Source of the DNA: GCA-1730015 sp964583825
GTDB lineage: Bacteria > Pseudomonadota > Gammaproteobacteria > Granulosicoccales > Granulosicoccaceae
Direction of reading: 5' to 3'
NCBI GenBank assembly: GCA_964583825.1
Contig: CAZOXM010000001.1
Span: 1 to 64,000 of the forward strand
DNA: 64,000 bases
The position numbers and the translations under genes are program-made. This document shows, piece after piece, positions 1-8,917 of the stretch. Within the stretch, counting starts at the first letter, position 1. Every line of letters starts with the position of its first letter. The notes under the pieces were generated by a model that did no database searches, had not been told where the DNA came from, and saw only the letters and a list, made by a program, of their open reading frames with translations.

Positions 1-48
1 GCAGAACAAATGACAAGCTCTCAAATGACCACACTGTTTGCTCCAGTA

Positions 49-85
49 CACTAGCAGAGGCAGCCACTGGCTGCCTCTGCTAGTG
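49..85. repeat. 37 bp perfect palindrome (hairpin)
   Basis: Two 18 bp arms (49-66 and 68-85) are perfect reverse complements around a single central base. No T-run follows on either strand, so it is not a classic intrinsic terminator. It lies about 110 bp upstream of the AckA-PduL start. It may end transcription of a gene beyond the left edge, act as an operator, or be a REP-like element; the sequence does not decide. Confidence 0.6.
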
Positions 86-193
86 CGCGGAGAACTTACC
101 AACACGGCTGTGGCAGGGATGTCTATGCAAGCTGTGTATAAATAAACGAATAGAATCAGTGTAAGATCTGCATTTTCTATCGAGTTGTTTCCA

Positions 194-1954
194 ATGCAGG
201 TTTTGGTTTTTAACTGTGGCTCCTCAAGTGTTAAGTATCAGCTGATTAATTCAGTCACCGCCGAGAAATTGCAGCGCGGTAAAGTCGAACTGGATACCGG
301 TACCGAGCATGCTGTTCAGTACGCGCTGGAGTCAGTGATCAGCGAAATCGGCGAAAACACAATAGACGCAGTGGGTCATCGTGTGGTTCACGGCGGCGAG
401 CACTTCAAAGTTCCGGTACTGATAGATGAAGAGGTCGTTAGCACGATAGAGCGATGTGCGGTTGATGCTCCGCTGCACAATCCTTTTAATCTTCTGGGTA
501 TACAGGTAGCACGCAAACACTTTCCCGGGTTGCCGCACGTGGCGGTGTTCGACACTTCGTTTCACACTAGCATTCCCGATCGCGCCAGTCTTTATGCGAT
601 TGACCCTGCACTGGCGGAGCGACACCGAATACGACGTTTCGGATTTCACGGCACCTCTCACCAGTACGTTGCTCATGCGGCGGGCGAGTTTTTGAAAACG
701 CCGGTCGATGAGTTGCGGCTGGTGACGCTGCATCTGGGTAACGGAGCCAGTGCCTGTGCAGTTGAGTTCGGGCGTTCGGTGGAAACCAGTATGGGAATGA
801 CGCCACTCGAAGGGCTGGTGATGGGAACACGTTCAGGCGACATTGATGCCGGTGCGGTGCTCGCGTTGCTTCGCAGTGGCGACTATACGATTGATCAAAT
901 CGATGATTTGTTAAACCGTCAAAGCGGTTTGCTTGGCGTTTCTGGCGTCAGTAATGACTTACGGAAGATTGAAGAATCTGCAGAAAGTGGAGACAAACAG
1001 GCGCAGCTTGCGATAAATCTGTTTGCACATCGCGCACGCAAGTACATCGGTGCCTACGCGGCAGTAATGGGCGGGCTGGACGGGGTGGTTTTTACAGGGG
1101 GTATAGGCGAAAACAGTGTTGCCATGCGCCAGAGAATAGTACAGCGACTTGAATTTCTCGGTCTTAGGTTGAGTGAAGACAGGAATCGTGCGGTTGCTGC
1201 CGGTAGCGATCAGGCGGTGATGGAAATATCGGAGTCACACTCACGTATAAAAGTGCTGGTCGCAAAAACTGATGAAGGATTAATGATTGCGCAGCAGACA
1301 ATGCGCATTGCCAATGAGGAGAATCTGCTCAGTGCTTCGACCGAAATACCAATCGCGGTCAGCGCTCGACATCTGCATTTAACCGAGTCTACTTTTGCGC
1401 AACTTTTCGGCAGCGGTGCGACACCAACCAAATACAGGGATATCTCTCAGCCCGGACAATACGCATGCGAAGAACGCGTCAACCTGATCGGCCCGAGAAA
1501 CCGGATCGACGGGGTCCGCCTGCTTGGGCCGTTAAGGCGTGTTGACCAGATAGAAATCGCTCGAACTGATGAATTCAGGCTCGGCATCGATGCGCCGATC
1601 AGGGACTCGGGTCAGGTGGCCGGATCTGCCCCGATTACACTGGAGGGTCCCGCGGGTACAGTCCATCTGACGGAAGGACTGATTTGCGCCAGAAGGCATA
1701 TTCACATGCATCCCGATGATGCCGTACGATTCGGTGTCGCCGACAAGGATATTGTCGAGGTGGCAATAACCGGGGGGCCGAGAGATCTCGCATTCGGCGA
1801 TGTACTGGTGCGAGTCAGTGAAAAGTACAAGCTTGAAATGCACATCGACACCGATGAGGCCAATGCTGCTGAACTCAGTAGCGATGTCGCCGGTGAGTTA
1901 ATGGTAGAGCCGGTGGCTGCTGCCTGTGCGGTGCTAAAAAGAACCCGAGGATGA
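194..1954 (+). CDS. Acetate kinase-PduL phosphotransacylase fusion
   Basis: This 586-residue protein carries two enzymes. Residues 1 to about 376 are acetate kinase (acetate + ATP to acetyl phosphate): the N-terminal NCGSSSVKY loop, GHRVVHGG near 61, DTSFHTS near 120, GFHGTSH near 150, TRSGDID near 212 and the terminal TDEGLMIA are all present. Residues about 384-586 are a PduL-type phosphate acyltransferase, with the paired zinc-binding histidine motifs SARHLHL and RRHIHM (near 500) and the family's EMHIDTDEANAA segment. Together they would interconvert acetate and acetyl-CoA. An in-frame TTG at 185 lies upstream, but the ATG at 194 matches the usual acetate kinase N-terminus. No microcompartment shell gene is seen nearby and the PduL part has no obvious encapsulation peptide, so a cytosolic role is likely. 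Assignment of both halves is firm; the benefit of fusion is inference. Confidence 0.93.
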   Translation: MQVLVFNCGSSSVKYQLINSVTAEKLQRGKVELDTGTEHAVQYALESVISEIGENTIDAVGHRVVHGGEHFKVPVLIDEEVVSTIERCAVDAPLHNPFNLLGIQVARKHFPGLPHVAVFDTSFHTSIPDRASLYAIDPALAERHRIRRFGFHGTSHQYVAHAAGEFLKTPVDELRLVTLHLGNGASACAVEFGRSVETSMGMTPLEGLVMGTRSGDIDAGAVLALLRSGDYTIDQIDDLLNRQSGLLGVSGVSNDLRKIEESAESGDKQAQLAINLFAHRARKYIGAYAAVMGGLDGVVFTGGIGENSVAMRQRIVQRLEFLGLRLSEDRNRAVAAGSDQAVMEISESHSRIKVLVAKTDEGLMIAQQTMRIANEENLLSASTEIPIAVSARHLHLTESTFAQLFGSGATPTKYRDISQPGQYACEERVNLIGPRNRIDGVRLLGPLRRVDQIEIARTDEFRLGIDAPIRDSGQVAGSAPITLEGPAGTVHLTEGLICARRHIHMHPDDAVRFGVADKDIVEVAITGGPRDLAFGDVLVRVSEKYKLEMHIDTDEANAAELSSDVAGELMVEPVAAACAVLKRTRG

Positions 1955-2215
1955 TGCCAGACGATCGGGCAGGGTGGCCGGCCGCGCCTGGTGCTTTACA
2001 TCTGATGGTGGTCTGTGCGGCTTGCGCGTGGCTGGAAGCTCGCAACAGGTCCTCCGGGGAGGTGAGGTTAATTCGCTATGGAAATGAGAGTTGCGTGCCG
2101 CGTTTCCGGTTCCCGCACGCCTCATTGAGTTTCAAATAACGATTGAGCAGGTCAAAGCGATTTACTTCTGTGTGCGGTGAGCTGTTCGCTTCACCGCACA
2201 CGGTGAAGTTGAGGA
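1955..2215. other. Intergenic region, convergent genes
   Basis: This 261 bp gap separates the fusion gene from the convergent coiled-coil gene. Short open frames here show no recognisable protein. The only structure seen is the hairpin at 2171-2200. Confidence 0.5.
2171..2200 (-). terminator. Hairpin after coiled-coil gene
   Basis: Arms TGTGCGGTGA (2171-2180) and TCACCGCACA (2191-2200) pair perfectly around a 10-base loop. It lies 15 bases past the stop of the minus-strand coiled-coil gene. No clear U-tract follows, so intrinsic termination is plausible but weakly supported. Confidence 0.45.
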
Positions 2216-5200
2216 CTATTTTGCAGACTTTCGCTTGCTGCGTATTTCAGAATTGGCTGCTGTTTTCTTTACGTTTGCCTTTGTCGTGTTTATGTCGGTC
2301 ACTACCGGCATCATCTGAAATTCCTCTACCTTTCGACGTTCGGCTTTCAGCATTGTCTCGAGTTCCAGTATTCTCGACTTGAGGTTCTGACTGGCGTCCT
2401 TGTGAGCTGACATCAGCCTCGCTTCAAGCAGACCAATACGCTCGAGTAGATCATTCTCTTGTGACTGATACTCGGCCAGCTGCTCTCGCATGGCTTCAGT
2501 GTTGCCGACGAGGTTGGCGTTGTCTGCATCTTTTGACGCAAGATCAGCCATCAGTGTACCGATTTTGTCGGTTACGGCACTTTGCTTACCTTTCAACTGG
2601 GAAATTTCACTTTCCAGCCGGCTTTGATCCTTTTCTTTGCCACGCAGCTCAGATTCAAGCACTGGCATCTTACCCTGCAGGCTGGTCAGCTCCCGCTCGG
2701 AAGCGTCCAGTTGTTTCTTAAGCGCATCCGCTTCCCGCTCCATGCGCCTTGCTTCAGCGGCGAGGTGTTTGTTATCGGACTTTGCTTCATTAAGCTTGTC
2801 TTTTTCGCCTTGCAGCGCGTTTTTGAGCTTATCGACATCTGTAGCCAGGCTGGTTTTCTCAGCAATTTCAGAGGCTACCAGTTTGTCGAGGTCGGCAATT
2901 TGTTTGCGAAGCTCGCGTTGCAGTGCCGCCTGTTCAGAGGCGTTAACCTTGTCGGCAGCGCGCAGATCAACCAGTTGATCTTTTAATGCCGCCGCTTCCT
3001 GCTGCGCCCCTTCACTGGCTTTTTTCCATTGAGCCGCGTCTTTTTTGGCCGACTCCACCGCCGCGCGTGCTTGTTTGGCGTCGTTGGCTGCCTGCTGCTT
3101 CAATTCAGCCTGAGCGTCTTTTGCGATTTGTAGCTCAGTGGCCTGCTCTGTGTTCCGGGCCTTGAGGTGTTCGATTTTTTCCTGCAGTGCATCATGCCTG
3201 CCCGCATCCGCGCTGGTAGCCTGCAGTTGATTGTCGAGTGATTTCTTTAATGAATCTATCTCCCGCTTCAATGCATCTTTTTCAGACCCCAGTACCTTTG
3301 CAGTCGTCGTTTTTTCTACGTCACCGGCTTTTGCAGTTTCCAGATCAGCTTTGAGTTTTACCGATTGATTTTCTGCCTTTTCTGCATTTTTCTCGGCGTT
3401 TGCCAGTGCCTTCATCGCACGCTTTAAGTCAGAGCGAAGTGCTGTGTTGTCAGATGCTTTTGCGGCCAGTTTGTCGATTTTTTTCTGCAGCGCCTTTTTC
3501 TCTGATTCCGCCTTTCTGTAATTTTCAGCATTTCGCTTTGCATCAGAAGCAAGTGAGTCGATCCGCGCGCCTGCTGCGGATAGCTCCTTTTCTTTTGACG
3601 CGAGGGCGCTGTCTGCCTTTTTCGCGGCGATTTGTTGAGCGTTGCGGTGCTGTTTGAACTCTTCCTCAAGTACTCCGAGCTTGTTTGCGGCTTGTCCACT
3701 GTTATCCGCTCGCATTGCTTTCTCAGCCAGCGCGGATTTCAGCTCTGCTATTTTATTGTTGTGATCGTCTTTCGATGTTGCGAGTTCCTGTCGCAGCGCG
3801 TTCGCTTCCGCGGCGAGTGTGGCTACCTCGTTCTCAAGGTCACCGATTTCCCGCTCCAGCCCGTCGCGCTGAGCGGCGGCTAGTTTGTCGTCGGTAATCC
3901 TCGCGTTGAGTTCCTCTTTCAGTGCCTGTATTTTGTCCTCCAGAGCCTTTTGTTGCTCCTGACCGGCGTGCTTGTCTGCGCGGGATTCGTCCAGTTGTTT
4001 TTCAAGCTCTGCAACCCTGGCTGCGGCAGTACGCTCCTGAGCGTCGAGCTTTGACTCCAGTATGCCCAGTTTTTGTTCGAGGCTCGATCGATCCTTATCC
4101 GCTTTTTTAGCTGTCGCCTTGCTCGCCTCGAGCCGCGCTTGGGCTTCCTGGTGCTGTCCATTAGCCCGCTGAAGTTGTTCTTCGCTGTTATCCAGCTCGC
4201 TTTTCAGTGAATCAATCTTCTGCTGCCGTTGATCGAGCTCTCGCTGCGCAGCGGTTGCACGCTTGTCCAGGTCTTGCTGCAACAAGTCTCTTTCGCTTTC
4301 AAGGGCGGCCAGGTTTTCATTTAGCGCATCGCGTTCCTGTGCAGTTGCAGATTGTTGACCAGTCGCTTGTTCAAGCCGATCCTGCAGCCGTGAAATTTCG
4401 CCTTCGAGACGGCCGATTTTACCTGCGTTTTCTGCAAGCTTTTTATTGGACTCATCATTGATTGACTGCTTTTGGGCAATGGCGTGGTCGAGCTCGGCAA
4501 CCTTATTGTCATGGGTTTGCTGCAATCGAGTAAGCTGAGCCTGCAGAGATTCTATTTCGCGCTGCAATGCGGCCGCTTCAGCTTTCGCCAGCTTCAGGTC
4601 AGTATTTTTATCGTGAAGATCCTGTTTCAGTGCCTCAATTTTGTTGAGCGACTTTTTCTTTTCATCTTCCGCAGCGGCTAGCTGCATCGCAGCACTCTGG
4701 TGGGCTCTCGATTCGTCGTTCAAATTCCGTTTCAGTTCCGCAAGTGCCGCGTCGTGCTTGTTGTTCGCGTCGTTCAGCGTGATTTGCAGCGCGTTTATTT
4801 CCCGCTGAAGGTCAACGCAATCACTTTTTGCCTTTTCTTTCGCTGCGTCGTTGTGTTCAAGCTTAACCCGCATTTCAGCCAGACGCTTCTCAAGTTCGGC
4901 TCTTCGGCCATGAGCGTCTGACAGTGCCTGATCAATTTGCCGCACTGCGGACTTTTCGTTGCTTAGATCAGTGCCAAGCTTTTGTAGTAACTGGTCTTTG
5001 TCAGCGAGCGCTTTGTGTAGTCCATCGTTGGCAGATTGTGTCTCACCGAGTTGGCCGGTTAGTTTAGCCAACTCAGTTTTGATGGGCGGCACCTCGTCGT
5101 CGAGATCCTTCAGTTTAGCCTGCAATGAAGCGATGCTGTTGTCTCTGCCTTCGATGTCACCTTGCGCTTCTGAAAGAGCCTGCTTGATTGGCTGAATAGA

Positions 5201-5341
5201 CTCTTCTGATCGGTGCAGCCGTGATTTAAGCTCTTCTTCAGTGCGAGCGGCTTTGATTTTTCGAAGTATCCAGCCGAGTAAAAAGCCGAGAAGTGTAGCG
5301 ATTACAAGAATCTGCAATACCTGTACGATTAAATAAAGCAT
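2216..5341 (-). CDS. Giant membrane-anchored coiled-coil protein
   Basis: The 1041-residue protein has one N-terminal membrane helix (residues about 3-27, ending GFLLGWILRKIK) followed by about 950 residues of almost unbroken heptad-like sequence rich in Ala, Lys, Leu, Glu, Asp and Gln. It ends in a basic tail (SEIRSKRKSAK). The GFLLGW-type membrane segment is common at the N-terminus of uncharacterised proteobacterial membrane proteins. With the basic residues after the helix, the coiled coil should lie in the cytoplasm. The start is 2 bp after the stop of the BON-OmpA gene, so the two are co-transcribed and translationally close. This suggests an envelope scaffold linking peptidoglycan to a cytoplasmic rod, but that is inference. 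I do not recognise a named family; similarity to SMC or myosin would be compositional. Confidence 0.8.
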   Translation of the reverse strand: MLYLIVQVLQILVIATLLGFLLGWILRKIKAARTEEELKSRLHRSEESIQPIKQALSEAQGDIEGRDNSIASLQAKLKDLDDEVPPIKTELAKLTGQLGETQSANDGLHKALADKDQLLQKLGTDLSNEKSAVRQIDQALSDAHGRRAELEKRLAEMRVKLEHNDAAKEKAKSDCVDLQREINALQITLNDANNKHDAALAELKRNLNDESRAHQSAAMQLAAAEDEKKKSLNKIEALKQDLHDKNTDLKLAKAEAAALQREIESLQAQLTRLQQTHDNKVAELDHAIAQKQSINDESNKKLAENAGKIGRLEGEISRLQDRLEQATGQQSATAQERDALNENLAALESERDLLQQDLDKRATAAQRELDQRQQKIDSLKSELDNSEEQLQRANGQHQEAQARLEASKATAKKADKDRSSLEQKLGILESKLDAQERTAAARVAELEKQLDESRADKHAGQEQQKALEDKIQALKEELNARITDDKLAAAQRDGLEREIGDLENEVATLAAEANALRQELATSKDDHNNKIAELKSALAEKAMRADNSGQAANKLGVLEEEFKQHRNAQQIAAKKADSALASKEKELSAAGARIDSLASDAKRNAENYRKAESEKKALQKKIDKLAAKASDNTALRSDLKRAMKALANAEKNAEKAENQSVKLKADLETAKAGDVEKTTTAKVLGSEKDALKREIDSLKKSLDNQLQATSADAGRHDALQEKIEHLKARNTEQATELQIAKDAQAELKQQAANDAKQARAAVESAKKDAAQWKKASEGAQQEAAALKDQLVDLRAADKVNASEQAALQRELRKQIADLDKLVASEIAEKTSLATDVDKLKNALQGEKDKLNEAKSDNKHLAAEARRMEREADALKKQLDASERELTSLQGKMPVLESELRGKEKDQSRLESEISQLKGKQSAVTDKIGTLMADLASKDADNANLVGNTEAMREQLAEYQSQENDLLERIGLLEARLMSAHKDASQNLKSRILELETMLKAERRKVEEFQMMPVVTDINTTKANVKKTAANSEIRSKRKSAK

Positions 5342-5343
5342 TT

Positions 5344-6399
5344 TTACTCCGCGCTCTGTGAGCTTATGATTGGTTGTTGCAAGGTAATGTTGGCGGATGG
5401 TGCCTGATGCACGTACTCCATTTCCACGCGACGATTAAAGGTCTTATCGTGATTTGACTCATTCGATGCGACTGGTCGCGTCTCACCGTAGAAATACAAC
5501 TGAAGTCGGTCGGGCGCGGCACCATGAGCGGCAATGGCGTCAACGACTGCCTGCGCACGTCTTTCCGACAGCTTCAGGTTATAGTCCTCACTGCCATCGT
5601 GGTCGGCATGAGCTTCAACTAAGATAATTCCCGGACAAACGTCCAGAAGGCTGGCGAACGCTGCCGTTGTTTCTGAAAATTCATCCGTCACTACTGCGCT
5701 GTCCACCGCGAAGAATACTGTGTTCTGGTCTTTCAATGTGTTGAGGCGAGATCTGCACTCCATCGACATGCTGTCCGCGATGGCTATTTCAGTGATCAGA
5801 GTCAAAGGGTCGATGTCAGCATTGCGGTTCTCAAGGTTCTGCTCGATAGCTTCCTTCACCAGGTCGTCTTCAGCGGTGCCCCGGACCACAAATTGTTCTT
5901 CGTTGATTTCGAGTTCCCCTTCCATCAGCATCAGAAGTGCCCCTGCACCGAGCGCCAGTTTCTCCGGGCTGGCCTGCATGGGTCGTCCGCTGGTGGCTAC
6001 GGTGCCTTTCGGAACGACGGGTGCAATCGCTTCTCGCATGTATGCGACCGCTTCGGGACTGTCAACGGTGCCGTCAATAGTCAGACCCTCACTCTTATAA
6101 TGAGTGGCCTGGAAATCGTAGCCGTCTCTGATTTCGAGCTGGTTTCTGGACGCGCGAACACCCCACACGGCGTCTACCGTTCGACCAGCGACATCCCGAT
6201 CACGGCTTGTGTTGACGAGTCCCAGCAGGGTTACATCTCGTCCGTCCACATCGAGCGCAATTTCGGGGTTGACTTCAGCAATTGCCGCACTCGAGCGATC
6301 GCTGATGTCCTGCTGGATCTTGTCGGTAAAGACCGTCGCCCCCAACCAGTAAACAACGCCCAGTAAAGCGGTAATAAATACTGCGGATAAGAAACGCAT
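5344..6399 (-). CDS. BON-OmpA family envelope protein
   Basis: The 351-residue protein (start chosen at the ATG at 6399; an upstream in-frame start at 6456 would place polar residues before the membrane helix) begins with a hydrophobic anchor, MRFLSAVFITALLGVVYWLG. A BON-like region follows (about 30-100, VDGRDVTLLGLVNTSRDRD), and a second less clear BON-like segment may follow it. The C-terminal OmpA/peptidoglycan-binding domain (about 235-335) has EAHADHDGSEDYNLKLSERRA and the closing NRRVEMEYVH. The BON plus OmpA order resembles mycobacterial ArfA (OmpATb). It probably sits in the inner membrane with the OmpA domain on peptidoglycan. It is first in a two-gene operon with the coiled-coil gene, and divergent from the dehydrogenase gene. 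Confidence 0.85.
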   Translation of the reverse strand: MRFLSAVFITALLGVVYWLGATVFTDKIQQDISDRSSAAIAEVNPEIALDVDGRDVTLLGLVNTSRDRDVAGRTVDAVWGVRASRNQLEIRDGYDFQATHYKSEGLTIDGTVDSPEAVAYMREAIAPVVPKGTVATSGRPMQASPEKLALGAGALLMLMEGELEINEEQFVVRGTAEDDLVKEAIEQNLENRNADIDPLTLITEIAIADSMSMECRSRLNTLKDQNTVFFAVDSAVVTDEFSETTAAFASLLDVCPGIILVEAHADHDGSEDYNLKLSERRAQAVVDAIAAHGAAPDRLQLYFYGETRPVASNESNHDKTFNRRVEMEYVHQAPSANITLQQPIISSQSAE

Positions 6400-6548
6400 G
6401 TAGGTTCCGTCGACTGAATTGACACAATGGCGGATAATGCGCAAATTGTTAGCCAACCAAATCGTGTAGTACTCACTGAGCGAGCAAAGTGTGAAGGCTT
6501 GCGCACAACGCTCGGCTTAGAATTTCCACAAACTGCGGGAACAACACA

Positions 6549-7541
6549 ATGAAAGCGCTGGTTTATATCGGCACAGAAAAGGTCGTTTATCGAGACGAGC
6601 CCGATCCGGGGCAGGTCGCCGATGGCCAGTTGTTGCTGAAGGTTGATGCCTGTGGTCTGTGCGGGTCAGATATGCATGCCTATCACGGGCTTGACGCAAG
6701 GCGTGTGCCGCCTCTGGTGCTGGGCCATGAAGCCTGTGGAGTCATTCAAAACGGTCCCCGTCAGGGGGAGCGAATTATCGTCAATCCCCTGATTACCTGC
6801 GGAAAGTGTGCGGATTGTTTGTCGGGTCGCAGCAATCTTTGCACTAAGCGGGAATTGCTTGGGATGCGACTGGCCGGGGCCTTTGCGGATCAGGTTGTGC
6901 TGCCCGAGGAGAACGCCTTAAAAATGCCGGAATCGATGGATCCGGTAGTCGCCAGTTTGACGGAGCCTGCAGCTGTGGCGGTGCACTCGGTCGCGCTCGC
7001 TGAACGTGTGCTGCACCGACCGATTTCCGAGGCTCGGGCTGTGGTGCTGGGGGCCGGTGCAATCGGCGTGCTGATCGCGCTGGTGTTGCAGAGTAAAGGG
7101 GTGAATGAAGTTTTTCTGGGCGATACGAACGAGTTGCGGCGACAAACGGCGGATAAACACGGTTTTGGCAATACCTATAACCCCCTCGACTCCGAGCCCG
7201 CTGCAGGTACTTTTGACCTGGTGTTTGACGCGGTGGGCGCCGGCCCCACGCGGGCGGCGAGTTGCAGGCTGGTGCGTCCGGGCGGAGTGATTTGCCATGC
7301 TGGATTGCAGGATGATGCGGCCGGTCTGGATACACGTACAATCACATTGCAGGAAGTGACTTTCGTCGGTAATTATTGTTATACCGTCGCAGACCTGCTC
7401 GCGGCTGTCGACTTGCTGGCGCACGATAAACTCGGTCCGCTCGACTGGGTGGAGCAGCGGCCGCTGGCTGATGGAGCGAGCGCGTTCTCCGATATTCATC
7501 ATGGGAAATCGGCGTCGCCGAAGATTGTTCTGATGCCTTGA
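6549..7541 (+). CDS. Zinc-dependent alcohol dehydrogenase (MDR family)
   Basis: The 330-residue protein is a medium-chain dehydrogenase/reductase. Catalytic zinc ligands are visible in CGLCGSD (near 36) and GHEACG (near 61). The structural zinc lobe is C-G-K-C-x2-C-x7-C (near 83-98). The Rossmann motif GAGAIGVLIA follows near 170. It should oxidise a secondary alcohol or polyol with NAD(P). The length is typical of the galactitol-1-phosphate or threonine dehydrogenase branches, but the substrate cannot be read from sequence. The gene stands alone: divergent from the BON-OmpA operon and convergent with the phosphatase gene. Confidence 0.88.
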   Translation: MKALVYIGTEKVVYRDEPDPGQVADGQLLLKVDACGLCGSDMHAYHGLDARRVPPLVLGHEACGVIQNGPRQGERIIVNPLITCGKCADCLSGRSNLCTKRELLGMRLAGAFADQVVLPEENALKMPESMDPVVASLTEPAAVAVHSVALAERVLHRPISEARAVVLGAGAIGVLIALVLQSKGVNEVFLGDTNELRRQTADKHGFGNTYNPLDSEPAAGTFDLVFDAVGAGPTRAASCRLVRPGGVICHAGLQDDAAGLDTRTITLQEVTFVGNYCYTVADLLAAVDLLAHDKLGPLDWVEQRPLADGASAFSDIHHGKSASPKIVLMP

Positions 7542-7584
7542 TTCGGTGCACCGGAGTATATAAGGACTTCCACCGGGCAGTACA

Positions 7585-8274
7585 CTATATGTTGGTGATC
7601 AGGGCGCGATCTTTCTTGAGTTCGAGGTGGGCGATATTGTTAAAAGCACTCAGTTTCAATGAGGTGTTCTGGACTTTTATTGTCGTAATACCCGTGTTGT
7701 AGACGCCCCAGTTAAGTTCCAGCAGTTTGTCGATGCGAAAGTGCAGGATTTTTTGCAGAATAGTGCAGATAACCCCGCCCGAGGTAAAAATTGCCACCTC
7801 CGCCTGACGATCTGTTTGCCTGATGATGGCCTGGATCCCTGATTCAATACGCTGGTTGAACTGATCCCAGCTCTCAAAATCGTCGCGTTTGGTGTTGTCT
7901 TCCATCCACGCTGTCATCAGCCCGGAGAATAACTCGTAGGTCATTTTTGTGTTATGTCCGCGAGCAGCCCACTCACCTGCTGCATCGTTTTGTTGCGCCA
8001 GACAGGGTGCATAGTGATCAAAGATCCGGCTGTGTTGATATTCATTAAAAGCAGCCCTTTGAACGGGTGGTGCGGTTGGCCTTGCCACGGCAATTTCGGC
8101 AGTGTCTATTTGTCGCTGCAGCGTGCCTGAGAACACATGATCGAATCGCAGACCGGTTTGTTCAAGGTGCGCTGCGAGTACCTGAGACTGTTTTCGACCC
8201 AGTGCTGAAAGTACGTCGTAGTTGCTGGTGCCGATTGAGGCCTGGCCATGTCTTATGAGGTGTATTGTTGTCAT
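7585..8274 (-). CDS. Histidine phosphatase family protein
   Basis: This 229-residue protein belongs to the histidine phosphatase (phosphoglycerate mutase-like) superfamily. The phospho-acceptor motif LIRHGQAS lies at the N-terminus, followed by LSALGRKQSQVLA, and the second active-site region TSGGVICTIL lies near 165. An upstream in-frame start at 8382 would add 36 residues with no family match; the ATG at 8274 puts the RHG motif about 7 residues in, as usual. The substrate is unknown; cytosolic. It converges on the dehydrogenase gene. Confidence 0.85.
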   Translation of the reverse strand: MTTIHLIRHGQASIGTSNYDVLSALGRKQSQVLAAHLEQTGLRFDHVFSGTLQRQIDTAEIAVARPTAPPVQRAAFNEYQHSRIFDHYAPCLAQQNDAAGEWAARGHNTKMTYELFSGLMTAWMEDNTKRDDFESWDQFNQRIESGIQAIIRQTDRQAEVAIFTSGGVICTILQKILHFRIDKLLELNWGVYNTGITTIKVQNTSLKLSAFNNIAHLELKKDRALITNI

Positions 8275-8593
8275 GAGGGTAGTTGTTCTTCGCGTGCCAC
8301 CCCGGTGGGGCGTGCGGTAGTCATGGTTACATTTAACGTCAGGCTTTCTTAAAACAACGTGTCCTTCGACCCGTGTGTCCACCTATTACATCCATGTCTG
8401 CGTCATATCTCACCCGGAGTGGCATGGCGCTTTTATCTCGTGCATATTGAAAAGGGAAAAATATATCCGATGTGAGCGGTATCCCCATGAATACTGCTGG
8501 CTTCGGGCAACGGTAGTGCCACACGGTATTCGACTGCTAGAATACACGCGGAACGTGGTCCTGGCGTAGAGTAATGTTAGCGAGAAATAAACA
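8275..8593. other. Divergent intergenic region
   Basis: This 319 bp region separates the phosphatase gene from the YbjQ operon and should hold promoters for both. A TAGAAT hexamer near 8539 could be a -10 box for the YbjQ operon, but no convincing -35 partner is seen. No RNA gene or further protein is recognised. Confidence 0.4.
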
Positions 8594-8917
8594 ATGATTG
8601 TTACCAGTCTGGAATATCTTCCTGGCAAGACTGTCGAGCGGCATCTCGGGCTCGTGCAGGGCAGTTCAGTCCGTTCCAAACACGCCGGTCGGGACATCAT
8701 GGCTGGCTTGAAGAGTATATTCGGTGGTGAATTGGTCGGGTATACGGAGCTGCTGCAGGAATCGCGTGAGGAAGCAGTGCAGCGGTTGATTGAGCAGGCG
8801 CGGAGTATCGATGCCAATGCGATTTTGAATGTGCGGTTTTCAACGTCCAGTATTGCTTCTGGTGCCGCTGAAATATTTGTTTATGGTGCTGCGGTAAAAG
8901 TGGCGGATCAGCGATGA
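8594..8917 (+). CDS. YbjQ family protein (heavy-metal-binding domain type)
   Basis: The 107-residue protein matches the YbjQ/UPF0145 family over its whole length. It opens with the core strand VTSLEYLPGKTVERHLGLVQG and holds the conserved DIMAGLKSIFGGELVGYTELLQ stretch (given here by its ends), an AR..DANAILNVRF segment, and a final strand with glycines. Family members form pentameric rings; their biochemical role is poorly known. The stop overlaps the start of the next gene (ATGA), so the two are translationally coupled. Confidence 0.88.
   Translation: MIVTSLEYLPGKTVERHLGLVQGSSVRSKHAGRDIMAGLKSIFGGELVGYTELLQESREEAVQRLIEQARSIDANAILNVRFSTSSIASGAAEIFVYGAAVKVADQR

Noticed and set aside
1951..2139. 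62-codon frame overlapping the end of the AckA-PduL gene
   Set aside because: No ribosome site, low complexity, no conserved features.
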